Part shown: piece after piece, positions 1 to 5,791 of the stretch
How positions within the stretch are numbered: position 1 is the stretch's first letter
Layout: each line of letters opens with the position of its first letter
Source: Flavobacteriaceae bacterium
GTDB taxonomy: Bacteria > Bacteroidota > Bacteroidia > Flavobacteriales > Flavobacteriaceae
NCBI GenBank assembly: GCA_013042825.1
Contig: JABDPL010000102.1
Coordinates: 1-5,791, forward strand
DNA length: 5,791 nucleotides
Direction of reading: 5' to 3'
The notes under the pieces: model-generated
Told to the model about the DNA's origin: nothing
Database searches by the model: none
What the model saw: only the letters and a program-made list of their open reading frames with translations
Made by a program: the position numbers and the translations under genes

Positions 1-1
1 G

Positions 2-736
2 ATACCACGTGTTCAATATTACACCATGGGTAAGAATATATGGCAGTCGGCTGAAACCTGGCCACCTGAAACTACATCATTAGTAACCTATTACCTCGAT
101 TCAGAGAAGGGAGCAAACAGTATTTACGGTGATGGTCGGCTGTCTTTAAATATGTCTAAAGGAGACAACCCTGACACTTTTGTATACAACCCTATGAACC
201 CTGTAAAGTCATACGGAGGTAACGTTTGCTGTACAGGTAATGCGGTTAGAGGGGGAGCTTTTGATCAGCAGCAGATGGAAACACGGCAGGATATTCTTGT
301 ATATACTTCCGATATTCTTGAAGAAGGTCATGAAATTTCCGGTTTTATCGAATCAACCCTCTATGTTTCTTCCGATGTAAAGGATACCGATTTCACAATT
401 AAATTGATAGACGTTTATCCCGATGGCCGTGCGTACAATCTCGATGAAACCATTCAACGAGCAAGATACCGGGAAGGTTATGACAAGGAGGTATTTATGA
501 ATAAGGGTGAGGTTTATAAAATAGATTTAACACCGATGGCAACCAGTAATTATTTTGCCAAAGGCCACCGGATTAGAATTGAGATTTCGAGCAGCAATTT
601 CCCACGCTTTGCGAGGAATTTAAATACCGGGGGCAATAATTATGATGAAAAGGTAGGCCTGACCGCCACAAATAGTATTCATCATTCCACAGATTTTCCG
701 TCTCAGATCAGACTGCCAATAGCGCGTAAAAATTAG
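2..736 (+). CDS. CocE/NonD-family hydrolase, C-terminal fragment (5' end outside window)
   Basis: The reading frame is open from the left edge: codons from position 2 read I-P-R-V-Q-Y-Y-T before the first ATG at 26, so that ATG is internal and the gene starts upstream. The 244 visible residues match the C-terminal jelly-roll domain of the CocE/NonD (Xaa-Pro dipeptidyl-peptidase S15-like) hydrolases. Visible family motifs are WQSAETWPP (14-22), GGNVCCTG (72-79), the DQ pair near 88, SSDVKDTDF (123-131), DVYPDGRA (137-144), GHRIRIEISSSNFPR (188-202) and PSQIRLPI (233-240). Family members are usually about 550-650 residues and hydrolyse acyl esters, beta-lactam-type amides or Xaa-Pro peptides through a Ser-Asp-His triad. 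That triad lies in the missing alpha/beta domain, so activity and export cannot be judged. The C-terminus appears complete, ending at TAG. The next gene follows after 43 bp on the same strand. Family assignment is strong; the substrate is unknown. Confidence 0.9.
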   Translation: MPRVQYYTMGKNIWQSAETWPPETTSLVTYYLDSEKGANSIYGDGRLSLNMSKGDNPDTFVYNPMNPVKSYGGNVCCTGNAVRGGAFDQQQMETRQDILVYTSDILEEGHEISGFIESTLYVSSDVKDTDFTIKLIDVYPDGRAYNLDETIQRARYREGYDKEVFMNKGEVYKIDLTPMATSNYFAKGHRIRIEISSSNFPRFARNLNTGGNNYDEKVGLTATNSIHHSTDFPSQIRLPIARKN

Positions 737-779
737 AAGAATCAAGCATTTAGTAATCAATAGAAAATAAATAGACACA

Positions 780-848
780 ATGAGACCTTCATTAAAGATT
801 GTTTTAGTAGTAAGCTGCCTTTTCCTTATGAGCAGTTTCGTTTTTTCA
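780..848 (+). other. Signal peptide of the BNR propeller protein
   Basis: Residues 1-23 have a short basic start (R2, K6), a hydrophobic core (about 7-20) and a V-F-S cleavage context followed by Gln24. Cleavage before Gln, giving an N-terminal pyroglutamate, is the pattern described for signal peptidase I substrates of Bacteroidota. The cleavage site is predicted by eye and could be off by one or two residues. Confidence 0.75.
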
Positions 849-3800
849 CAGAAAATGGATGAGAAAACGTTTAGTGGTTTAACCTTTAGGAACATTGGTC
901 CGGCTATGACCTCCGGACGTATTGCAGATATCGCCGTCCATCCCGAAAACGAGAATGTGTGGTATGTTGCCGTAGGTTCCGGTGGAGTATGGAAGACTAC
1001 GAATTCCGGAACCACATGGAGACCTATATTCGATAAGGAGTCAACCTATTCAATAGGTTGTATAACCATCGATCCGAATAATCCGCATACCATTTGGGTG
1101 GGAACCGGTGAAAACGTCGGCGGACGTCATGTTGCCTTTGGAGATGGCATCTTTGTTAGTCACGACGATGGTAAAACCTGGAAGAATATGGGTTTGAAAA
1201 ATTCTGAACACCTGTCTAAAATAGTTGTCCATCCCGAGAGCTCAGATGTTATTTGGGTAGCCTCACAGGGTCCACTATGGAGCAAAGGTGGCCAACGTGG
1301 CGTTTATAAATCAACCGACGGCGGAAAAACATGGAACCGAACCCTTGGTGATGATGAATGGGTAGGCGCGACAGATATCGTAATTGATCCAAAAAATTCA
1401 GAAGTACTCTACGCCGCAACCTGGCAACGCCAAAGAACAGTTGCAGCCTACTTAGGTGGTGGTCCCGGATCGGGCATTCACAAAAGTATGGATGGGGGAG
1501 AAACCTGGACCAAATTGAAAAATGGCATCCCAGGTTCAAATCTGGGTAAAATCGGATTGGCGATTTCTCCCTTTAATAATGATATAGTTTATGCAGCTAT
1601 AGAACTAGACAGAACCAAAGGTGGTCTCTATATGTCAACAAATAGAGGGATGTCATGGACAAAACAATCGGATATGGTTTCCGGTGGAACAGGGCCTCAC
1701 TATTACCAGGAGTTATATGCATCTCCTCACCAGGAAGGTCGGTTGTATCTCATGAACAATTATGTTTTGATTTCCGATGATCACGGTAAGACTTATCAGA
1801 GAATGAATGAACGGAATAAGCACGTCGACAGTCATGCCATGGCCTTTAAGCCTTCAGATCCTAATTATGTGCTGTTTGGGACCGATGGCGGACTTTATGA
1901 AAGTTTCGACCTGACAGAAAGTTGGAAGTTCTTTGGTAATCTGCCAATAACGCAATACTACAAGGTAGCCGTTGACGATACAGAACCGTTTTACAATGTT
2001 TATGGAGGAACGCAGGATAACGGTTCTCATGGCGGGCCATCGCAAACGATGAGTTCGAGCGGAATACGCAATGATGATTGGTGGAAAACCCTTGGTGCCG
2101 ATGGTCACCAATCGGCAACCGAGCCAGGAAATCCTGATATTACCTATGGTGAATTTCAACAAGGTGTTTTATGGCGCGTCGATCAAACCACCCGTGAGAC
2201 GGTTTTTATCCAACCCCAGCCGGGAGAAGGTGATCCGTACGAACGCTTTAACTGGGATGCACCAATATTGGTTAGTCCACATAAAGCCACAAGACTTTAT
2301 TTTGCATCACAGCGGGTTTGGCGTTCTGAAAATCGTGGTGATGCCTGGACGGTAATTTCGGAAGATCTGACACGAAATCAGGACCGCATTACGTTGCCGA
2401 TGTACGGTAAACAGCAAAGCTGGGATAATGCATGGGATGTAGGTGCGATGTCGAATTATAATACAATAACCTCACTAGCTGAATCGCCGGTGCAGGAAGG
2501 TCTTCTTTATGCAGGAACAGATGACGGCTTGATCCAGGTTTCGGAAAATGACGGACAAAGTTGGAGAAAAATAACACTTGGCTCAGTAAAAGGGCTGCCG
2601 AGCACACCCTTTGTGAATGATGTACGAGCCGATTTGTTTGATGCTAATGTAGTATATGCCGCTCTTGATAATCATAAATACGGCGATTATAAACCCTATT
2701 TGATCAAGAGTTCCGACAAGGGTAAAACATGGAGTTTGATGAATGGCGATTTACCAACCCGGACATTGACCTGGCGATTGGTTCAGGATCATGTTAACAG
2801 GAATCTGATATTTGCTGCCACCGAATATGGTATATATTTTACAGTTAACTCCGGTAAAAACTGGATACAACTCAAAGGCGGCTTACCTACTATTTCGTTC
2901 CGTGACATCACCATTCAACGTCGTGAAAATGACCTCGTGGCTGCTTCCTTCGGTCGCGGATTTTATATTCTTGATGATATCACACCGATTCGAGAATTTA
3001 ATAACACAATGTTGAGTGGAGGCCCGACTTTATTCAAAACTAAACCAGCGAAATGGTATCGGCAATACAGTCGCGTCGGAAGCCAGGGAGATCATGAGTA
3101 TGAAGCCAAGAACGCTCCTTTTGGCGCTATATTTACCTATTATATGCCTGAAAAAGTTAAGTCTCTGAAGGATGAACGAAAAGCGAGAGAAAAGAACAAT
3201 ACAGATTTTCCCGGATGGGATGCGCTGTCAGATGAAGCAGAGCAGCAAGGGCCTGAAATCTTGCTTGTGATTAAAGATGCGAATGGTAAGCATGTTAATA
3301 CCGTAAAAGGAAAAAATAAGAAAGGTTTCAGCCGTGTTGACTGGTCATTGACCTATCCTAGCATGAGAGGCGAACGATTGCGATCCGGTCAAGGCGGAGG
3401 AGGTTTCGGTCGCGGTGGTGGAATTATGGTAACGCCCGGGGATTACACGGTCACCCTGGTTAAACGGGTTGATGGTAAATCGACCGTTTTGCAAGGCCCT
3501 CAAACCTTTAAAGTGGAGCCGATTTATGATGGTGCATTGCCAAGGAAATCGTACGATGAAATGGATGCATTCCGTAATGACATTACGGCCTTGCAACAGG
3601 ATTTGACAGCGACTAATGTAGTTCTTTCAAACAGCATGAGACGCGTTGATGCGATGTCTCGTGCTGCTAATAAAGCACCATTATTGTCAGACGATCTAAT
3701 TGCGAAACTTGATGGTGTTCGCAGAGATCTGCTTGAACTGGATAAATCGATGAATGGCGATAAGGTGAAAGATGAAATTGGAGAGCGTTCAAACCCTTCA

Positions 3801-4016
3801 CCTAATGATGCAAATCGCTTGGGCTGGGTAGCCTTTGGCAACACCTATGGTCCAACCGAAAATCACAAGGGCGCATACAGACGAGCTAAGAATCAGCTTA
3901 TCGGACTTAAAGGTAAATTAGCTAATATGGTGAATACGACTATTCCGGCACTTGAAAGGGAGTTAGAGCAGGCAGGAGCGCCTTGGGTAGAAGGCCAGGG
4001 TTTAATTAAGAACTAA
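780..4016 (+). CDS. Exported BNR/Asp-box double beta-propeller protein (sortilin/Vps10-like, GH74-like fold)
   Basis: This 1078-residue protein starts with a signal peptide (about 1-23) and is probably periplasmic or surface-exposed. Asp-box motifs (S-x-D-x-G-x-T-W type) occur at 73, 127, 178, 236, 286, 332, 516, 588, 644 and 688, with a degenerate copy at 375. They are spread over two propellers, about residues 35-390 and 395-740. Family hallmarks include YGGTQDNGS (408-416), ADGHQSATEP (440-449) and FGRGFYILDD (724-733). Then come a beta-rich region (about 745-915) with a Gly-rich loop (870-881) and a PGDYTVTL strand, and a helical tail (about 920-1065) ending in a GAPWVEGQG motif. Such proteins are often annotated as glycosyl hydrolases because the fold resembles GH74, or as sortilin-like. 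No catalytic acid pair can be assigned here, so enzymatic activity is unproven. No C-terminal type IX secretion domain or lipobox at a suitable position is seen. The ATG at 780 has an A-rich leader without a Shine-Dalgarno motif and is fixed by the signal peptide. The 43 bp upstream hold no clear promoter. Confidence 0.9.
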   Translation: MRPSLKIVLVVSCLFLMSSFVFSQKMDEKTFSGLTFRNIGPAMTSGRIADIAVHPENENVWYVAVGSGGVWKTTNSGTTWRPIFDKESTYSIGCITIDPNNPHTIWVGTGENVGGRHVAFGDGIFVSHDDGKTWKNMGLKNSEHLSKIVVHPESSDVIWVASQGPLWSKGGQRGVYKSTDGGKTWNRTLGDDEWVGATDIVIDPKNSEVLYAATWQRQRTVAAYLGGGPGSGIHKSMDGGETWTKLKNGIPGSNLGKIGLAISPFNNDIVYAAIELDRTKGGLYMSTNRGMSWTKQSDMVSGGTGPHYYQELYASPHQEGRLYLMNNYVLISDDHGKTYQRMNERNKHVDSHAMAFKPSDPNYVLFGTDGGLYESFDLTESWKFFGNLPITQYYKVAVDDTEPFYNVYGGTQDNGSHGGPSQTMSSSGIRNDDWWKTLGADGHQSATEPGNPDITYGEFQQGVLWRVDQTTRETVFIQPQPGEGDPYERFNWDAPILVSPHKATRLYFASQRVWRSENRGDAWTVISEDLTRNQDRITLPMYGKQQSWDNAWDVGAMSNYNTITSLAESPVQEGLLYAGTDDGLIQVSENDGQSWRKITLGSVKGLPSTPFVNDVRADLFDANVVYAALDNHKYGDYKPYLIKSSDKGKTWSLMNGDLPTRTLTWRLVQDHVNRNLIFAATEYGIYFTVNSGKNWIQLKGGLPTISFRDITIQRRENDLVAASFGRGFYILDDITPIREFNNTMLSGGPTLFKTKPAKWYRQYSRVGSQGDHEYEAKNAPFGAIFTYYMPEKVKSLKDERKAREKNNTDFPGWDALSDEAEQQGPEILLVIKDANGKHVNTVKGKNKKGFSRVDWSLTYPSMRGERLRSGQGGGGFGRGGGIMVTPGDYTVTLVKRVDGKSTVLQGPQTFKVEPIYDGALPRKSYDEMDAFRNDITALQQDLTATNVVLSNSMRRVDAMSRAANKAPLLSDDLIAKLDGVRRDLLELDKSMNGDKVKDEIGERSNPSPNDANRLGWVAFGNTYGPTENHKGAYRRAKNQLIGLKGKLANMVNTTIPALERELEQAGAPWVEGQGLIKN

Positions 4017-4028
4017 ACGAATAATCAG

Positions 4029-4394
4029 ATGGTAACTAAAATTAATTGGGATGATGTAACGGTTGAACAGGTAACGCCGAAAATGCAACGTAAATTAATT
4101 TATGGCGACAAGGTGATGATCGCACGAATGAAATTCAAAGATGGGTTTTTGGTTCCTTTGCATCAGCATGAAAATGAACAGGTAACACAGGTTATTAGTG
4201 GCGTAATTCGTTTTTGGTTCGGAGAAAATAAAGAACAAACTATGGATCTTCATGCAGGAGATGCGGTAGTTATTCCTGCCTTTCTTCCGCATGAAGCCCT
4301 TATGATTGGTGATGTAGAAGAAATCGATACCTGGTCTCCGATTCGTGAAGATTGGTTAGATGGAACAGATGATTATTTACGTTCCGGCGATTGA
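4029..4394 (+). CDS. Small single-domain cupin protein
   Basis: This is a 121-residue cytoplasmic protein without a signal peptide or membrane segment. Cupin motif 1 is visible from G39 to G58 with H45, H47, E50 and Q51 (H-x-H-x-x-E-Q), and motif 2 from G77 with P83 and H88. H45, H47, H88 and either Q51 or a nearby Glu are the expected metal ligands. The C-terminal D-T-W-S-P-I-R-E-D-W stretch (100-109) is typical of small cupins related to those described as pectin-degradation or mannose-6-phosphate-isomerase-like. Cupins of this size may be isomerases, dioxygenases, or sugar- or ligand-binding proteins, and the sequence does not decide which. The gene begins 12 bp after the propeller gene. 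Its stop codon overlaps the start of the following SDR by one base, which points to co-translation and a shared pathway. No Shine-Dalgarno motif is evident before the ATG. Confidence 0.88.
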   Translation: MVTKINWDDVTVEQVTPKMQRKLIYGDKVMIARMKFKDGFLVPLHQHENEQVTQVISGVIRFWFGENKEQTMDLHAGDAVVIPAFLPHEALMIGDVEEIDTWSPIREDWLDGTDDYLRSGD

Positions 4395-4396
4395 TG
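4392..4396 (+). promoter_or_regulatory. TGATG stop/start overlap coupling cupin and SDR translation
   Basis: The cupin TGA (4392-4394) shares its last base with the SDR ATG (4394-4396). No good Shine-Dalgarno motif lies upstream, so translation of the SDR is likely to depend on ribosomes finishing the cupin. This is inferred from arrangement only. Confidence 0.7.
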
Positions 4397-5155
4397 GATT
4401 TCGGGTTAAACGGTAAGTCAGCACTTGTAGCCGCTTCGAGTCAGGGATTGGGAAGGGCTGTGGCAGAAGCTCTCGTCAATGAAGGGGTTAATGTAGCTAT
4501 TTGCGGGAGAAATAAGGATGCTTTAGAAAAGGCGAAGTCAGAACTTAAGGCCCTGGGTTCTGTAAAGGTTATCGCAGTTCAGGCTGACCTGTCTATAAAG
4601 GAAGACTGCGAAGACATGGTTGACAAAATCATACAAGAATTTGGTCAGATCGATATTTTGGTGACCAATAGTGGAGGTCCGCCGGCTGGGACTTTCGAGT
4701 CTTTTGACGACCAAGATTGGAAGAATGCTTTTAATTTATTGATAGGAAGTGCAACCAGGCTGATCCGTCAGGTTCTTCCGGTCATGAAGGCTCAGAATTG
4801 GGGACGAATAATAATGATCAGCTCACAAGCCGTTAAGCAACCCGTTGATAACCTGATCCTGTCGAATGCGGTCCGTTCTTCGATTCTCGGTCTTATGAAA
4901 AGCCTCGCCAATGAACTCGGTCCTAATAATATAACCGTGAACAATGTTATGCCAGGGTATACCAAAACAAATCGATTGATGAATCTTATTGAGGGAAATC
5001 CAGGTCTGAAAGATGCCATTGACGAAATCCCCCTGGGTCGCTTTGGTGAACCCGAAGAGTTTGCTGCAGCGGTTGCCTTTCTGGCGAGTGAGCGCGCAAG
5101 TTATATAACCGGAATATCATTGGCTGTAGATGGTGGATGGATAAAAGGAACTTAG
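4394..5155 (+). CDS. SDR-family oxidoreductase with non-canonical active site
   Basis: The product is a Rossmann-fold short-chain dehydrogenase/reductase of 253 residues from the ATG at 4394; a TTG one codon earlier at 4391 would add one residue. I prefer ATG because TGATG overlap with the cupin stop is a common coupling arrangement. Counting from the TTG, the cofactor loop reads A-A-S-S-Q-G-L-G (14-21) instead of T-G-x-x-x-G-x-G, with the first Gly replaced by Ala. The usual N-N-A-G is T-N-S-G-G-P-P (92-98). The catalytic Ser is kept (S144/S145), but the Tyr and Lys of Y-x-x-x-K align with S158 and R162 (S-N-A-V-R), and the helix alpha-4 Asn seems to be Leu117. The C-terminal half is normal, with V-M-P-G-Y-T-K-T (186-193), P-L-G-R-F-G-E-P-E-E and the final V-D-G-G-W. 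A GG-P/L-S-N-x-x-R subfamily of FabG-like SDRs carries the same changes as I recall it, so this is probably a conserved variant rather than decay. The reaction is unknown, and automatic annotation as 3-oxoacyl-ACP reductase should be treated with caution. Confidence 0.9.
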   Translation: MDFGLNGKSALVAASSQGLGRAVAEALVNEGVNVAICGRNKDALEKAKSELKALGSVKVIAVQADLSIKEDCEDMVDKIIQEFGQIDILVTNSGGPPAGTFESFDDQDWKNAFNLLIGSATRLIRQVLPVMKAQNWGRIIMISSQAVKQPVDNLILSNAVRSSILGLMKSLANELGPNNITVNNVMPGYTKTNRLMNLIEGNPGLKDAIDEIPLGRFGEPEEFAAAVAFLASERASYITGISLAVDGGWIKGT

Positions 5156-5158
5156 GAG
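5154..5158 (+). promoter_or_regulatory. Shine-Dalgarno-like AGGAG before the second SDR
   Basis: AGGAG overlaps the stop codon of the preceding SDR (TAG at 5153-5155) and sits 7 bases before the ATG at 5166. It fixes that start. It is the only clear Shine-Dalgarno-like motif in front of any gene whose start is visible in the window. Confidence 0.7.
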
Positions 5159-5165
5159 CAGAATT

Positions 5166-5791
5166 ATGAAAAGAAATTATACCATTGATCTTAAGGGGAT
5201 GAATATATTGGTTACCGGATCCTCAAAAGGAATTGGAAAAAGTATCGCATCTCATTTGATCGATCAGGGCGCTCGAGTGGCCATTCATTACAATTCGGAT
5301 TTTGAATCGGCTCAGGAATTGATTGAAAATGATAATCCAACCGAATCCATTCTTGTTAAGGCTGATCTTGAGAATACAGATGATGTTCAGATGTTAATTG
5401 AAACCGTTTTAAAAAAAATGGGTCATCTGGACGTCATAATTATTAATGCCGGAGTGTTTATCGAGCATCCTATCGATATGGAACCATCAACATGGATGAA
5501 AGTTTGGAATAAGACCATGGATATCAATTTGAATTCTGCAGGTCTTATGACCAAACTTGGCCTTGATCATTTCCTGAAACGCAACGGTGGACGATTTATT
5601 TATATAGGTAGCCGGGCAGTTTTTAGAGGAGAAACAAAAGAATATTTGGCCTATGCCGCAAGCAAAGGCGGATTGACCAGTTTGGGGCGTAGTGTTGCAC
5701 GTTCATTTGGTAAAGATGGTGTGAAGTCCTTCATTGTGGCTCCGGGATTCACAAGAACACAGATGGCCGAATCCTTTATTTCCAAATATGG
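5166..5791 (+). CDS. Canonical SDR-family oxidoreductase, 3' end outside window
   Basis: The frame runs open from the ATG at 5166 to the window edge, giving 208 complete codons plus two bases. The protein is a classical short-chain dehydrogenase/reductase. The cofactor loop T-G-S-S-K-G-I-G is at 17-24, an Asp likely contacting the adenine ring follows at A-D-L (66-68), and N-A-G is at 94-96. The catalytic tetrad is complete: N121 (I-N-L), S149 (I-G-S-R), Y163 and K167 (Y-A-A-S-K). P-G-F-T-R-T (193-198) follows. H41-Y-N-S after beta-2 lacks an acidic residue, which would fit NADPH rather than NADH, though weakly. Family members are about 245-265 residues, so some 40-55 are missing. It starts 10 bp after the other SDR with a good ribosome-binding site and is probably in the same operon. 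It is FabG-like in sequence, but the catabolic-looking context argues against a housekeeping fatty-acid role. The substrate is unknown. Confidence 0.92.
   Translation, partial: MKRNYTIDLKGMNILVTGSSKGIGKSIASHLIDQGARVAIHYNSDFESAQELIENDNPTESILVKADLENTDDVQMLIETVLKKMGHLDVIIINAGVFIEHPIDMEPSTWMKVWNKTMDINLNSAGLMTKLGLDHFLKRNGGRFIYIGSRAVFRGETKEYLAYAASKGGLTSLGRSVARSFGKDGVKSFIVAPGFTRTQMAESFISKY

Noticed and set aside
26..28. ATG at 26 as the true start of a 236-residue protein
   Set aside because: Upstream in-frame codons from position 2 encode the conserved first strand of the jelly-roll domain, and the family needs a preceding catalytic domain. The ATG is internal.
737..779. Promoter or terminator in the gap between the hydrolase and propeller genes
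   Set aside because: The 43 bp are A/T-rich, but I find no inverted repeat with a T-run and no Bacteroidota-type TAnnTTTG box, so neither can be supported.
807..818. Possible lipoprotein lipobox V-V-S-C with Cys13 in the propeller protein
   Set aside because: Cys13 is too close to the N-terminus, leaving only about six hydrophobic residues before it, and the hydrophobic stretch continues past the Cys to a better signal peptidase I site at 23/24.
620..1015. Minus-strand open frame of 131 codons spanning the end of the hydrolase and start of the propeller gene
   Set aside because: It overlaps two well-supported genes, its translation shows no recognisable domain, and it would cross the intergenic gap antisense. 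It is a chance shadow frame.
2071..2355. Plus-strand +1-shifted frame of 94 codons inside the propeller gene
   Set aside because: The main frame is continuous with family motifs through this region, so there is no frameshift or nested gene to explain.
3524..3844. Minus-strand open frame of 106 codons inside the propeller gene
   Set aside because: It is entirely antisense to the helical tail of a strong coding sequence; its Ser/Arg/Leu-rich translation resembles no family and looks like a reverse-complement artefact.

Overview
The window is a compact, single-strand (+) stretch of bacterial DNA. It has moderate GC (low-to-mid 40s % by eye) and five consecutive genes, of which the first and last are cut by the window edges. 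The best guess for the source is a member of Bacteroidota or a close FCB-group relative. Three points support this: a large secreted BNR/sortilin-like propeller protein of a type common in that group, a signal peptide that would leave Gln as the mature N-terminus, and A/T-rich leaders without a Shine-Dalgarno motif before most genes. This is inference from style; no phylogenetic marker is present.

Layout: (1) positions 2-736, the C-terminal jelly-roll part of a CocE/NonD-family (Xaa-Pro peptidase S15-like) alpha/beta hydrolase, whose catalytic domain lies upstream of the window. (2) 780-4016, a 1078-residue exported two-propeller protein with about ten Asp-box (BNR) motifs, related to the Sortilin/Vps10 and GH74-like propeller superfamily. 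(3) 4029-4394, a small single-domain cupin. (4) 4394-5155, a short-chain dehydrogenase/reductase (SDR) with a non-canonical active site. (5) 5166 to the window end, a second SDR with an intact catalytic Tyr-x-x-x-Lys, truncated by the window. Spacings are 43 bp, 12 bp, a 1-base stop/start overlap (TGATG) and 10 bp, so the last four genes, and probably all five, look co-transcribed. No convincing promoter, terminator, RNA gene, mobile element, long repeat or CRISPR array was seen, and no gene-free stretch exceeds 43 bp.

Functionally, the left part encodes hydrolytic and exported proteins of large families whose substrates cannot be read from sequence. The right part is a small cytoplasmic redox/isomerisation-type module (cupin plus two SDRs) such as is often found in catabolic operons. 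The most interesting point is the tandem pair of SDRs, one lacking the usual catalytic Tyr/Lys and the other keeping them. This suggests either two successive steps or a mixed oligomer, and neither is proven. Otherwise the window looks like ordinary chromosomal metabolic DNA, and I see no strong sign of an undescribed system.
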